Shown here piece by piece: positions 10,198 to 19,045 of a stretch of 64,000 nt of DNA (position 1 is the stretch's first letter; each line of letters begins with the position of its first letter). The position numbers and the translations under genes are program-made. The notes under the pieces are model-generated. The model saw only the letters and a program-made list of their open reading frames with translations, had not been told where the DNA came from and made no database searches. Origin of the DNA: Microbacterium pumilum (GTDB lineage: Bacteria > Actinomycetota > Actinomycetes > Actinomycetales > Microbacteriaceae); NCBI RefSeq assembly GCF_039530225.1, contig NZ_BAAAOH010000001.1:2604001-2668000 (forward strand), given 5' to 3'.

Positions 10198-10596
10198 TCA
10201 GCGGCCGACGGGGACCTCGGCCTCGGTCGCCACCGGTTCTGCGTCGGCGACGGGTGCGGCGGGAACCGTCACGACCTCGACGATCTCTTCCTCATCGGTC
10301 CAGCCGATGGGCTCGACGACCTCGACCGGAGCCTTGGGGCGCAGCGAGGACGCCGCGGCGACCGCGAGGGCGAGGAGCAGACCGATGACGCCGGCACCGA
10401 CGAGCACGGTGCCGAACAGCGCGACCGACGGGCCGACATAGACGTCGACGGCGGTGGCGCTGCCGTCGGTGAGAGTCGCGGTCATCTGACCGAGTCGCAT
10501 GCTGAAGATCCATGCGCCGAGGACGACCGAGACGAGCGACGCGGCGACCAGGATCCAGAACGGGATGCTGCGAAGCAGGCTGGGACGGGTGTTCAT
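10198..10596 (-). CDS. Small two-helix membrane protein, function unknown
   Basis: A 132-residue protein that I do not recognise. Two hydrophobic segments, about residues 10-32 (IPFWILVAASLVSVVLGAW) and 55-85 (VALFGTVLVGAGVIGLLLAL), bracket a short polar loop with TATLTDGSATAVDVY. The tail after residue 90 is acidic, rich in Val, Glu and Pro, and probably disordered in the cytoplasm. AAGGAG lies 8 nt before the ATG, so it is probably translated. It is transcribed toward the chitinase terminator and starts 93 bp beyond the end of ctaA on the same strand, so it may be co-transcribed with ctaA. Confidence 0.8.
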   Translation of the reverse strand: MNTRPSLLRSIPFWILVAASLVSVVLGAWIFSMRLGQMTATLTDGSATAVDVYVGPSVALFGTVLVGAGVIGLLLALAVAAASSLRPKAPVEVVEPIGWTDEEEIVEVVTVPAAPVADAEPVATEAEVPVGR

Positions 10597-10689
10597 TTGT
10601 TTCTCCTTGAAGCGGGCACGATCGGCCGCGCCATTCCGCCAGCGTGCCCGCAGCGGCGGAGCGTGGAGTGTGTGAATTCGATGAATCGC

Positions 10690-11685
10690 CTATGAACCTG
10701 AGCGAGCGGGATGCCGGCGCGCGTCGGTGATCGCGGCATCCGAGGGTGTCGCAACCGGTGCGGTGAGGTGCATGACGACGGTGGTCGTGGCCGCGACGAG
10801 AAGCACGGCGAGCACGAGATGGATGTTGACGAGGGCGATCGGCAGACCCGCGCGCGCCTGCCACAGCCCGACGAAGATCTGGACGATCTCGACGGCCAGA
10901 ACGAGCCCGGTCCACAGGGGCAGCCGCTGCGCGCGGGGCATGCGCCACGATCCGGCGAAGATGACGACCGTGAGCGCGAGCAGCGCGTAGGCGGGCCACG
11001 AGTGGACGTGCTGCATGAACTCGGGATTCAGCCCGTTGCGAGACGCCCCGCCGTCGCCGGCGTGCGGACCGGATCCGGTGACGAGGATCCCGACGATGAT
11101 CGTCACGAGCGCCGCGGCGGCCGTGACGCGCGTGGTGACGGCGTACCAGCCGGGCACGGCGGTCTCTCGGCGACCAGGAGTCGCGTAGACCCGCACCACC
11201 AGCGCCGCCGAGAGCGCCACCAGGATCACGGATGCGAAGAAGTGGAGGCCGACGATGTAGGGGTTCAGGTTCGTCAGCACTGTGATGCCGCCGATCACTG
11301 CCTGCAGCGGCACATAGAGACCGACTCCCAGAGCGAGCCAGAACAGGTCGCGACGCTGTGCGCGCATCCGGACGACGAACAGGAACGTCACGATCGCCAC
11401 CACGACCAGGACGAACGTCAGCATGCGGTTGCCGAACTCGATCGCGCCGTGGAACCCCATTTCGGGCGTCGCGATGAGCGAGTCGGCGGTGCAGCGCGGC
11501 CACGTCGGGCATCCGAGGCCCGAACCCGTCAGGCGCACGAGTCCGCCCGTGGCGACGATCCCCACCTGCACCGCGAGTGTCGCCCACGCTGCGGCGATGA
11601 CACGCCGGTCCACGTGGTCGGGCAGTCGGGTCCACAAGCGTCGGAGAAGTCCGGACGCGGGCGGAGTCGTCGTCTCGGCGGGCAT
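10690..11685 (-). CDS. ctaA: Heme A synthase (COX15/CtaA family)
   Basis: Membrane enzyme that oxidises the methyl group of heme O to give heme A for cytochrome aa3 oxidase. The ATG at 11685 is preceded by a perfect AGGAGG with about 9 nt spacing, giving 331 residues, although the frame is open further upstream. About eight transmembrane helices are visible. Key motifs are GGLVRLTGSGLGCPTWPRC near residue 48 (Cys pair and substrate loop), and His residues in IEFGNRMLTF, VGLHFFAS, FMQHVHSWPAY and VNIHLVLA that bind heme. Together with ctaB (7573) and SURF1 (30884) it shows that the organism builds an aa3-type terminal oxidase. Confidence 0.94.
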   Translation of the reverse strand: MPAETTTPPASGLLRRLWTRLPDHVDRRVIAAAWATLAVQVGIVATGGLVRLTGSGLGCPTWPRCTADSLIATPEMGFHGAIEFGNRMLTFVLVVVAIVTFLFVVRMRAQRRDLFWLALGVGLYVPLQAVIGGITVLTNLNPYIVGLHFFASVILVALSAALVVRVYATPGRRETAVPGWYAVTTRVTAAAALVTIIVGILVTGSGPHAGDGGASRNGLNPEFMQHVHSWPAYALLALTVVIFAGSWRMPRAQRLPLWTGLVLAVEIVQIFVGLWQARAGLPIALVNIHLVLAVLLVAATTTVVMHLTAPVATPSDAAITDARRHPARSGS

Positions 11686-11936
11686 CGTCAGCTGCCTCCT
11701 GGGATGGTGCTGGCACAGTGGGTGCATGATCCAGGCGCCCGCGCGGAGGCGGACCCTGTAGAATCGAGGGGTCGGCTTCGGGCACCCCTGGGTGCCTCGA
11801 ACCACTGACAGTCTAGGCGCGATGGCCAGCGCCGCTTGAGAGGGCCCACCAGCGGCATCCCCTTCCGGTAACTCCACCTGAAGAGTCGGAATGCCGGTGC
11901 GGATGACACCGCAAGGACCCGGAGGAGAACGTGACG
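11686..11936. promoter_or_regulatory. Divergent ctaA/sufB intergenic region, no sufR
   Basis: In many actinobacteria the repressor gene sufR lies directly upstream of sufB. Here 251 bp hold no supported reading frame. A TAGAAT at 11759-11764 could be a -10 for sufB, leaving a leader of about 165 nt. GGAGGAG at 11921-11927 is the ribosome-binding site. I see no clear operator. Confidence 0.4.
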
Positions 11937-13355
11937 ATGTCTGATGTGCTGATCGACCGACCCGAGCTCGCCAGCCTCGGACAGTACGAATTCGGCTGGC
12001 ACGACACCGACGCCGCCGGCGCCACTGCCCAACGCGGCCTGAGCGAGGCCGTCGTCCGGGGCATCTCGACCCTCAAGACCGAGCCCGACTGGATGCTCAA
12101 GAACCGCCTCAAGGGTCTGCAGCTCTTCGGCCGCAAGCCGATGCCGACGTGGGGCGCCGATCTCAGCGAGATCGACTTCGACAACATCAAGTACTTCGTG
12201 CGCTCGACCGAGAAGCAGGCGGGCTCGTGGGAAGAGCTCCCCGAAGACATCCGCAATACCTACGAACGGCTCGGCATCCCCGAGGCGGAGCGCCAGCGTC
12301 TGGTCTCGGGCGTCGCCGCCCAGTACGAGTCCGAAGTGGTGTACCACCAGATCAACGAGCAGCTCGAGGCTCAGGGCGTCATCTTCATGGACACCGACAC
12401 GGCGCTCAAGGAGCACCCGGAGTTCTTCGAGGAGTACTTCGGCACCGTCATCCCCGCCGGTGACAACAAGTTCGCGGCGCTCAACACCGCGGTGTGGTCG
12501 GGCGGCTCATTCGTCTACGTGCCCCCGGGGGTCCACGTCGAGATCCCGCTGCAGGCGTACTTCCGCATCAACACCGAGAACATGGGCCAGTTCGAGCGGA
12601 CGCTGATCATCGCCGACGAGGGCTCGTACGTGCACTACATCGAGGGCTGCACCGCGCCGATCTACAAGAGCGACTCGCTGCATTCGGCCGTCGTCGAGAT
12701 CATCGTGAAGAAGAACGCCCGCGTGCGCTACACGACGATCCAGAACTGGTCGAACAACGTCTACAACCTGGTCACGAAGCGCGCGATCGCGCACGAGGGC
12801 GCGACCATGGAATGGATCGACGGGAACATCGGCTCGAAGGTCACGATGAAGTACCCCTCGATCTTCCTGGTCGGAGAGCACGCCAAGGGCGAGACCCTGT
12901 CGGTCGCCTTCGCCGGCCCCGGTCAGCACCAGGATGCCGGCGCAAAGATGGTCCACATGGCCCCCTACACGCAGTCGTCGATCGTCTCGAAGTCGATCGC
13001 GCGAGGGGGCGGGCGCGCCGGCTACCGCGGCGAGGTTCGGGTCGAGGCCAACGCGCACCACTCGGCCAACACCGTCCGCTGCGATGCGCTGCTGGTCGAC
13101 ACGATCTCGCGTTCTGATACGTATCCGGCCATCGACATCCGCGTGGATGATGTGCAGCTCGGCCACGAGGCGACCGTCTCGAAGGTGAGCGAAGAGCAGC
13201 TGTTCTACCTCCAGTCCCGCGGCATGCCCGAGGACGAGGCGATGGCGATGATCGTGCGCGGCTTCATCGAGCCGATCGCGCGCGAGCTTCCCATGGAGTA
13301 CGCGATGGAGCTCAACAAGCTCATCGAAATGGGCATGGAAGGATCGGTCGGCTAG
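11937..13355 (+). CDS. sufB: Fe-S cluster assembly scaffold SufB
   Basis: Scaffold subunit of the SufBCD complex that builds iron-sulfur clusters in the cytoplasm. The product of about 472 residues contains [32 protein letters not shown] near residue 200, [20 protein letters not shown] near 238, and the C-terminal [20 protein letters not shown] six bases upstream (11931) is also possible. GGAGG at 11921-11925 lies 5 nt from the GTG and 11 nt from the ATG; I prefer the ATG because relatives start MSDV. Unlike mycobacterial SufB it has no intein. The sufD start codon follows the stop directly. Confidence 0.96.
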   Translation: MSDVLIDRPELASLGQYEFGWHDTDAAGATAQRGLSEAVVRGISTLKTEPDWMLKNRLKGLQLFGRKPMPTWGADLSEIDFDNIKYFVRSTEKQAGSWEELPEDIRNTYERLGIPEAERQRLVSGVAAQYESEVVYHQINEQLEAQGVIFMDTDTALKEHPEFFEEYFGTVIPAGDNKFAALNTAVWSGGSFVYVPPGVHVEIPLQAYFRINTENMGQFERTLIIADEGSYVHYIEGCTAPIYKSDSLHSAVVEIIVKKNARVRYTTIQNWSNNVYNLVTKRAIAHEGATMEWIDGNIGSKVTMKYPSIFLVGEHAKGETLSVAFAGPGQHQDAGAKMVHMAPYTQSSIVSKSIARGGGRAGYRGEVRVEANAHHSANTVRCDALLVDTISRSDTYPAIDIRVDDVQLGHEATVSKVSEEQLFYLQSRGMPEDEAMAMIVRGFIEPIARELPMEYAMELNKLIEMGMEGSVG

Positions 13356-14564
13356 ATGACGGCCACGACACAGGCGCCTCCGACGGCGCCCGGTTCCACC
13401 GCGCACACCGACGGCGCCTGGGCGGTCATCCCCGTCCAGACGCGCTCGGAGCGTCCGCGATCGTTCGACCCCGCGGACTTCGACGTCCCGACGGGGCGCG
13501 AGGTGAACTGGAAGCACACACCCGTCGACCGTCTGTCTTCGCTGTTCGCGGATGTCGCGGCCGACGATCGCCCCGGTGACGCCGCCGTCGTCTTCGACGT
13601 GGCAGCGCCCGACGGAGTCGAGGTCGGCGCCCGGCGAGTGGGGGAGGCGCCCCGCGGCGAGGTCTTCGAGCCCGAGGACCGGTCAGCCGCGATCGCGTGG
13701 ACCCGCGCCGACGAGGCGCTCTACCTGCGCGTGCCGTCGAACACCGAGCTCGATGCGCCGATCGTGGTGACCATGACCGGCGCGGGCGCGGACCGCCGCG
13801 CGAACGCGCACATCGTCTTCGAGGCGGGTGTGAACTCCCGGTGCACCCTGCTCCTGCGCCACGCCGGCTCGGCCCAGTTCGCCCAGAACGTCGAGGTGAT
13901 CGTCCGCGACGGCGCTCACGTCGAACTCGTGACGGTGCAGCAATGGGACGACGATGCGGTGCACGCGGCATCCCATCAGGTGCGCGTCGAACGCGACGCG
14001 ACGCTGCGGCACGTCGTCGTGAGCTTCGGCGGCGGCGTGGTCCGCGTGAACCCCAGCGTCGAGCTCGCGGGTGCGGGATCGCGCGGCGAGCTGTTCGGTC
14101 TCAGCTATTCGGATGCCGGCCAGCATCTCGAGAGCCAGGTCTTCCTGCACCACAGCGGCCCGGACACGAAGGGCGACGTCCTGTACAAGGGCGCCCTCCA
14201 GGGCACCGGCGCGCGCAGCGTCTGGATCGGCGATGTGCTCATCGGACCGGATGCCGTGGGCACGGACTCGTACGAAGCCAACCGCAACCTGGTGCTGACC
14301 GAAGGCGCGCGTGCCGACTCGGTGCCGAACCTCGAGATCGAGACCGGCGACATCCGCGGTGCCGGCCATGCCAGCGCCACCGGCCGATTCGACGACGAGC
14401 AGCTGTTCTACCTGCAGGCTCGCGGAATCACCGAAGACGAAGCGCGTCGCCTCGTGGTGCTCGGCTTCCTCACCGAGATCGTGCAGAAGATCGGCATCCC
14501 CGCCCTCGAGGCCGAGCTGTTCGCAGCCATCGAGATCGAACTCGCCCAGGAGGTCGCCCGATGA
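13356..14564 (+). CDS. sufD: Fe-S cluster assembly protein SufD
   Basis: SufB paralogue and second scaffold subunit of SufBCD. The 402-residue product has a variable N-terminus and a right-handed beta-helix core. Diagnostic stretches are GREVNWKHTPVDRL near residue 45, YSDAGQHLESQVFLHHSGP near 247, and the shared SufB/SufD C-terminal pattern ATGRFDDEQLFYLQARGI, then AGRLV-like RRLVVLGFLTEI. Its ATG abuts the sufB TAG with no gap, and its stop overlaps the next ATG by 4 nt. No regulation is visible apart from operon membership. Confidence 0.95.
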   Translation: MTATTQAPPTAPGSTAHTDGAWAVIPVQTRSERPRSFDPADFDVPTGREVNWKHTPVDRLSSLFADVAADDRPGDAAVVFDVAAPDGVEVGARRVGEAPRGEVFEPEDRSAAIAWTRADEALYLRVPSNTELDAPIVVTMTGAGADRRANAHIVFEAGVNSRCTLLLRHAGSAQFAQNVEVIVRDGAHVELVTVQQWDDDAVHAASHQVRVERDATLRHVVVSFGGGVVRVNPSVELAGAGSRGELFGLSYSDAGQHLESQVFLHHSGPDTKGDVLYKGALQGTGARSVWIGDVLIGPDAVGTDSYEANRNLVLTEGARADSVPNLEIETGDIRGAGHASATGRFDDEQLFYLQARGITEDEARRLVVLGFLTEIVQKIGIPALEAELFAAIEIELAQEVAR

Positions 14565-14890
14565 CGGCTCAGCGCGTGTGCGCCCTCAGTGAGCTCGAGC
14601 AGGATTCGGCGATCCGGGTCGAGGTCGACGGCGTTGCCATCGCCGTCGTCATGGACTCCGCCGGGGACGTGCACGCCATCGGCGACACCTGCACGCACGG
14701 CGACATCTCGCTCGCCGAGGGATTCGTCGACGGCGACTCGCTCGAGTGCTGGGCCCACGGCTCGGCGTTCTCCCTGAGCACCGGCAAGCCCCTCAACCTC
14801 CCCGCTTATGAGCCGGTCCCGGTCTTCGCCGTCACGATCGACGGCGACGACGTGCTCATCGACCCCGCCGTGACGAAGCCGACCTCGTAG
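14561..14890 (+). CDS. Rieske-type ferredoxin in the SUF operon
   Basis: A 109-residue Rieske [2Fe-2S] protein of the non-heme dioxygenase ferredoxin type. The cluster ligands are visible: DTCTHGDISL (Cys-Thr-His) near residue 45 and LECWAHGSAFSL (Cys-x2-His) near 64. It has no membrane anchor, so it is soluble and cytoplasmic. The start overlaps the sufD stop (ATGA) and sufC follows 47 bp later. This arrangement recurs in actinobacterial suf operons, so an electron-transfer role in cluster assembly, rather than in aromatic ring oxidation, is my inference. No oxygenase gene is nearby. Confidence 0.92.
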   Translation: MTAQRVCALSELEQDSAIRVEVDGVAIAVVMDSAGDVHAIGDTCTHGDISLAEGFVDGDSLECWAHGSAFSLSTGKPLNLPAYEPVPVFAVTIDGDDVLIDPAVTKPTS

Positions 14891-14937
14891 GCCTCGCCTA
14901 GGGTCGGCCACCACGCATCATGAAAAGAGAAGTCTGA

Positions 14938-15732
14938 ATGTCTGTCCTAGAGATCCACGACCTGCATGTGACGGTCGAGACGGATGCCGGAACCACCCCC
15001 ATCCTCACCGGGGTGACACTCACGATCCGCACCGGCCAGACCCACGCCATCATGGGTCCCAACGGCTCGGGCAAGTCGACGCTCGCGTACACGATCGCCG
15101 GTCACCCCAAGTACAAGGTCACGAGCGGCACGATCACGCTCGACGGTGAGGACGTGCTCGCGATGACGGTGGACGAGCGTGCCCGCGCCGGCCTCTTCCT
15201 CGCGATGCAGTATCCCGTCGAGATCCCCGGCGTCACGGTGACGAACTTCCTCCGGACCGCGAAGACCGCGATCGACGGAGAGGCGCCCTCGATCCGGACG
15301 TGGACCAAGGACGTCAAGCAGTCCATGAAGAACCTGCGGATGGATCCGAAGTTCGCGCAGCGCAACGTCAATGAGGGCTTCTCGGGCGGCGAGAAGAAGC
15401 GCCACGAGATCCTCCAGCTCGAACTGCTCAAGCCCCGCATCGCCGTGCTCGACGAGACCGACTCCGGCCTCGACGTCGACGCTCTCAAGATCGTGTCCGA
15501 GGGCGTCAACCGCGCCAAGGCCGAGAACGACCTGGGTGTGCTGCTCATCACGCACTACACCCGCATCCTGCGCTACATCCACCCCGACTACGTTCACGTC
15601 ATGATCGGCGGACGCATCGTCCAGGAGGGCGGTCCGGAACTCGCCGACCGTCTCGAGGACGAGGGATACGACCGGTATCTTCCCGTGGGCGAGGAAGAGC
15701 CCGCTGATGCCGCCGTCGGCAGCGAAGCGTAG
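14938..15732 (+). CDS. sufC: Fe-S cluster assembly ATPase SufC
   Basis: ABC-type ATPase of the SufBCD complex; it is soluble and drives conformational change of the scaffold rather than transport. The 264-residue product has Walker A GPNGSGKSTLAY near residue 41, the SufC-specific LAMQYPVEIPGV near 89, the signature FSGGEKKRHEILQL near 149, and Walker B AVLDETDSGLDVDALK, followed by the switch His in LLITHYTRILRYI. GAGAAG lies close before the ATG. It is separated from the Rieske gene by 47 bp but is clearly in the same operon. Confidence 0.96.
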   Translation: MSVLEIHDLHVTVETDAGTTPILTGVTLTIRTGQTHAIMGPNGSGKSTLAYTIAGHPKYKVTSGTITLDGEDVLAMTVDERARAGLFLAMQYPVEIPGVTVTNFLRTAKTAIDGEAPSIRTWTKDVKQSMKNLRMDPKFAQRNVNEGFSGGEKKRHEILQLELLKPRIAVLDETDSGLDVDALKIVSEGVNRAKAENDLGVLLITHYTRILRYIHPDYVHVMIGGRIVQEGGPELADRLEDEGYDRYLPVGEEEPADAAVGSEA

Positions 15733-15741
15733 AATCGTTAT

Positions 15742-16071
15742 ATGACCGCAACGCTTGCACCCGAGAAGTTCGACGAGGTCACCGAAGCTCTCAAGGACGT
15801 CATGGACCCCGAACTGGGGATCAACGTCGTCGACCTGGGTCTGATCTACGACCTGGGGTGGGATGACGAGAACGACGCCCTGGTCATCCACATGACGCTC
15901 ACCTCAGCAGGCTGCCCGCTGACCGACGTTCTCGAGGAGCAGACCGCACAGGCGCTCGACGAGGTCGTCGAGCGGTTCCGCATCAACTGGGTGTGGATGC
16001 CGCCGTGGGGCCCCGAGCGCATCACCGACGACGGCCGCGACATGATGCGGGCGCTCGGCTTCGCCATCTGA
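15742..16071 (+). CDS. MIP18/DUF59 metal-sulfur cluster assembly factor (SufT-like)
   Basis: A 109-residue protein of the MIP18/PaaD family, which helps deliver Fe-S clusters to target proteins. The family core reads VMDPELGINVVDLGLIYDL near residues 20-38 and MTLTSAGCPLTDVLEEQ near 55, with a conserved reactive Cys in AGCPLTD. It sits 9 bp after sufC and closes the SUF operon. In mycobacteria sufS and sufU come between these genes; both are absent here, so the cysteine desulfurase must be encoded elsewhere. Confidence 0.93.
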   Translation: MTATLAPEKFDEVTEALKDVMDPELGINVVDLGLIYDLGWDDENDALVIHMTLTSAGCPLTDVLEEQTAQALDEVVERFRINWVWMPPWGPERITDDGRDMMRALGFAI

Positions 16072-16126
16072 CCCCTCGCCGACGGCCCCCTGGTGAGCCC
16101 GTGCCGTGCTCTGCCAGACTCTGGGC

Positions 16127-17722
16127 ATGGCCGCGCGGCGTGCTCGATCGACCCGTCTGCTGGCACTGGTGTTCGTGAGCGCAGCTCTGGCGGCCTGCAC
16201 AGCGGGCGGCCCGGACGCCGCTCCTGAGCGATCCCAGAGTCCGATGGTGAATCCCAACCCGGGCGCCGACGCGGTGGCGGTCGTGACCGACGAGCATGTC
16301 GAGGCGGCCGTGGCCGATGTCGAGAAGTCCGTCGGCGAAGCGATGGATGCAACCGGCACCCCCGGCATCGCGGTCGCCGTCATCCACGGCGGCGACGTGA
16401 TCCTCGCCGAGGGCTTCGGCGTCCGCGACGTCGAGAGCGGCGTACCGGTGGACGCCGATACCGTCTTCGCACTGGCATCCGTCTCGAAGTCGGTCGGTTC
16501 GACCGTCGTGGCGCGCGCGATCGATGAGGGCATCGTGGCGTGGGATACGCCCGTAGCCGAGAACCTCGACGGATTCACCCTCTCCGACCCCGTGGCGGGC
16601 GCACGGGTCACGATCGCCGACATGTATGCGCATCGCTCGGGTCTCTACGAACATGCGGGAGACGAGCTGGAGGAGATCGGTTACGATCGCGCGGCGATCA
16701 TCAAGCAGCTCCGGTACATCCCGCTCGAGCCGTGGCGCGCCGTGTACCACTACGGCAACTTCGACATCACGACCGCGGCGGAGTCGGTGGCACGAGCGGC
16801 AGGCGAGGACTGGGCAACGCTCTCGGAGCATCTGGTCTACGAGCCCCTCGGGATGACGTCGACCAGCTCGAGGTTCTCCGACCTCGAGGGTCGCGACAAT
16901 CGCGCGCTCGGACACATCAAGGTCGACGGGGAATGGGTGGTGACCCCCGAGCAGCGCCAGCCGGACGCGCAGTCTCCTGCCGGAGGCGTGAGCTCCAATC
17001 TCACCGACATGGCCATCTGGACCAAGATGCTCCTCGCGGCCGGCATGAACGACGGCGAGCGGTTCGTGGCGGAGTCGGCGCTGCTGCCGGCGATGTCGCC
17101 GCAGATGGTGATGGGACTCCCCAGCGAGTGGGGTGCTCGCCCGGGCTACTACGGATACGGCTGGAACGTCGGCACGACTGTCGGCGGCCTCGTCGATGTG
17201 AACCACTCGGGCGCTTTCGCGCTCGGTACCGGGACCATCGTCAAGATGCTCCCGGGCGCCGATCTCGGGATCATCGTCTTGTCGAACGCCTCGGCCAACG
17301 GTGTGGCCGAAGGGATCGCGAACCGCTTCATGGACATCGCCCAGTTCGGTGAGGAGCGGCGCGATTGGCTCGGCTTCTTCATCTCGGTGTTCGAAGGGCT
17401 GATGAACGAACCGGCCGGAGAGTTCGACGGGCAAGAACCGCCGACCGACCCCGAACCGGCGCGCGATCTCGCCTCGTATGCGGGGAAGTACGCCAACGAG
17501 TACTTCGGACCCGCGCGCGTGGCGGTGGAGGGTTCCGGCCTCGTGCTCTCGCTCGGTCCGAGGGGGCGATGGCCACTCGAGCACTGGTCCGGAGACACAT
17601 TCCTCTTCCGTCCCACGGGGGAGAACGCCAATCCGGGCGCGACGTCGCAGGCGACCTTCGACAGTGCGACACTCGTCCTGGAGTATTTCGACAAGCACGG
17701 TCTCGGCACTTTCACACGCTGA
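16127..17722 (+). CDS. Beta-lactamase-fold serine hydrolase, lipoprotein
   Basis: A class C beta-lactamase/DD-peptidase-fold hydrolase (Pfam Beta-lactamase type) tethered outside the membrane. The lipoprotein signal ends LAAC with lipidated Cys24. The catalytic SxxK is SVSK at residues 118-121. A YGN triad lies near 207 and HSG takes the KTG position in DVNHSGAFALGTG near 360. The region after about residue 440 looks like the DUF3471 C-terminal beta domain found in such esterases/peptidases (SYAGKYANEYFG). ATG 16127 is preferred to GTG 16106 because it gives a normal signal peptide. Substrate is unknown and true antibiotic hydrolysis is unlikely to be its role. Confidence 0.88.
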   Translation: MAARRARSTRLLALVFVSAALAACTAGGPDAAPERSQSPMVNPNPGADAVAVVTDEHVEAAVADVEKSVGEAMDATGTPGIAVAVIHGGDVILAEGFGVRDVESGVPVDADTVFALASVSKSVGSTVVARAIDEGIVAWDTPVAENLDGFTLSDPVAGARVTIADMYAHRSGLYEHAGDELEEIGYDRAAIIKQLRYIPLEPWRAVYHYGNFDITTAAESVARAAGEDWATLSEHLVYEPLGMTSTSSRFSDLEGRDNRALGHIKVDGEWVVTPEQRQPDAQSPAGGVSSNLTDMAIWTKMLLAAGMNDGERFVAESALLPAMSPQMVMGLPSEWGARPGYYGYGWNVGTTVGGLVDVNHSGAFALGTGTIVKMLPGADLGIIVLSNASANGVAEGIANRFMDIAQFGEERRDWLGFFISVFEGLMNEPAGEFDGQEPPTDPEPARDLASYAGKYANEYFGPARVAVEGSGLVLSLGPRGRWPLEHWSGDTFLFRPTGENANPGATSQATFDSATLVLEYFDKHGLGTFTR

Positions 17723-17836
17723 CTCACGACCGGAGCTCGGCCTTCCGAGACATCGCCCCTTGTAGCTTGCGACCGCGACCCCTAAGCTTCGCTCAATGAC
17801 CGCCGTGGGGTGCGGTCCCACTTCTGGGGAGTGGTT

Positions 17837-19045
17837 ATGGGCGCGCGCGCTCTGGGGATTTGTGCTGTCTTGATTCTGTGTGGAGCGCTTGCGGCGTGCG
17901 CTCCACCCGCAGCCGACGACGGCGGGCCGCCGACCGCATCCGCTGTGCTGGCCATCCGGGCAGGGGAGGCCGAGGTCGACTCCGGCGACGGCCCCGAAGC
18001 AGCCGAAGACGGCCAGGACCTCGCGCCCGGCGACGTCGTCACAGCGGTGGGCGACGGCGCGATCGTCGAGCTCGCCTGGTCCGACGGGTCGGTGACCCGT
18101 CTCGGACCCGACACCGTGTTCACGGTGGGTTCGCCCGGTGAGCCGCTCTCGACTCGCGGAGTTCAAGAGGCCGGGATCAGCTGGAACCGGGTCGCGGATG
18201 TCGACCAGGATGCTGGCGCCACGGTGCCGTACATCGTCGATGTCGCAGAGGGGGAACGCGCCGGAGACCGCGGATCGCTGTTCGTGATCGACTGCCAGGC
18301 GACCCCGTGTCGCATCGTCGGGACCGGCGGGAGCGGAGCGGATGGATCGAAGACGTCGTTCCGCCGCGGTGGCGTCACGACCGAGATCGTCTCGGGTGAC
18401 CCGGCGGCGTGGAACCAGCTCATGGTGGACGAGTGGGCAGCAGCGAACGCCGACCTCGATGTCGAGGCAGGTTTCCTTCCCGTGGCGGAGCTCTTCAACG
18501 GCGAAGACCCGTCACGGGGGCTGGTCGACGGCACCTACGAGGTGCTGCGCACCGACACCGGATGGAATTGCGCGGGGCAGGGCTGCTCGTCTCTGCGTAG
18601 CCGCTCGCTCGGTGAGACGCGCACGCTGGCCTATCGGTTCCACACGGATTGTCCGGAAGAGGGCGGGCCCTGCAGCACCATGGTCGACACGCAGGCGATC
18701 AACACGCTGACGAACGAGATCATCGACTCGACAGTGCCCCTCGTGAGCGGGGCGGAGTCATTCGCGTGGGGCACCGACGACACGGGGGCGGTGTGCATCT
18801 GGACGTACGCCGACGGCTCGACGGCGGAGACGGGGCAGACCCGAAACCTCATCAGATGGGAGGTCACTCCGACGCATGCCGAGGTGATCGACGGCGTCTA
18901 CCGCGTCACCGAGCTCACAGGCGGCTCCGTCGCCTCGCTCAAGATCGTCGAGCACACGTCGCCGGCTTTCCCCGGCTGCGAGACGCTGGAGTACGAGTGG
19001 GATTCGTCCGCTGATCTCGTGCTGACCTGGGCGGAGGAGGGCTGA
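17837..19045 (+). CDS. FecR-like-domain lipoprotein, function unknown
   Basis: A 402-residue secreted lipoprotein: the signal peptide ends ALAAC with lipidated Cys21. Residues about 35-120 resemble a FecR-type beta domain (VLAIRAGEAEVDSG, then DVVTAVGDGAIVELAWSDGS and RLGPDTVFTV). The rest is Cys-rich, with paired cysteines (IDCQATPCR, WNCAGQGCSS, DCPEEGGPC) and two GTY/GVY-led beta segments, near DGTYEVLR and DGVYRVTE. ATG 17837 follows GGGGAG; a GTG at 17810 would put a charged stretch before the signal. Its stop overlaps the next start by one base, so the pair is co-translated. I do not recognise its function. Confidence 0.82.
   Translation: MGARALGICAVLILCGALAACAPPAADDGGPPTASAVLAIRAGEAEVDSGDGPEAAEDGQDLAPGDVVTAVGDGAIVELAWSDGSVTRLGPDTVFTVGSPGEPLSTRGVQEAGISWNRVADVDQDAGATVPYIVDVAEGERAGDRGSLFVIDCQATPCRIVGTGGSGADGSKTSFRRGGVTTEIVSGDPAAWNQLMVDEWAAANADLDVEAGFLPVAELFNGEDPSRGLVDGTYEVLRTDTGWNCAGQGCSSLRSRSLGETRTLAYRFHTDCPEEGGPCSTMVDTQAINTLTNEIIDSTVPLVSGAESFAWGTDDTGAVCIWTYADGSTAETGQTRNLIRWEVTPTHAEVIDGVYRVTELTGGSVASLKIVEHTSPAFPGCETLEYEWDSSADLVLTWAEEG

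Noticed and set aside
11937..13355. Intein in sufB, as in mycobacteria.
   Set aside because: The SufB sequence is continuous and of normal length.
16127..17722. Serine hydrolase as a true beta-lactamase.
   Set aside because: It is a large lipoprotein with a C-terminal beta domain and HSG instead of KTG, which fits an esterase or peptidase better.
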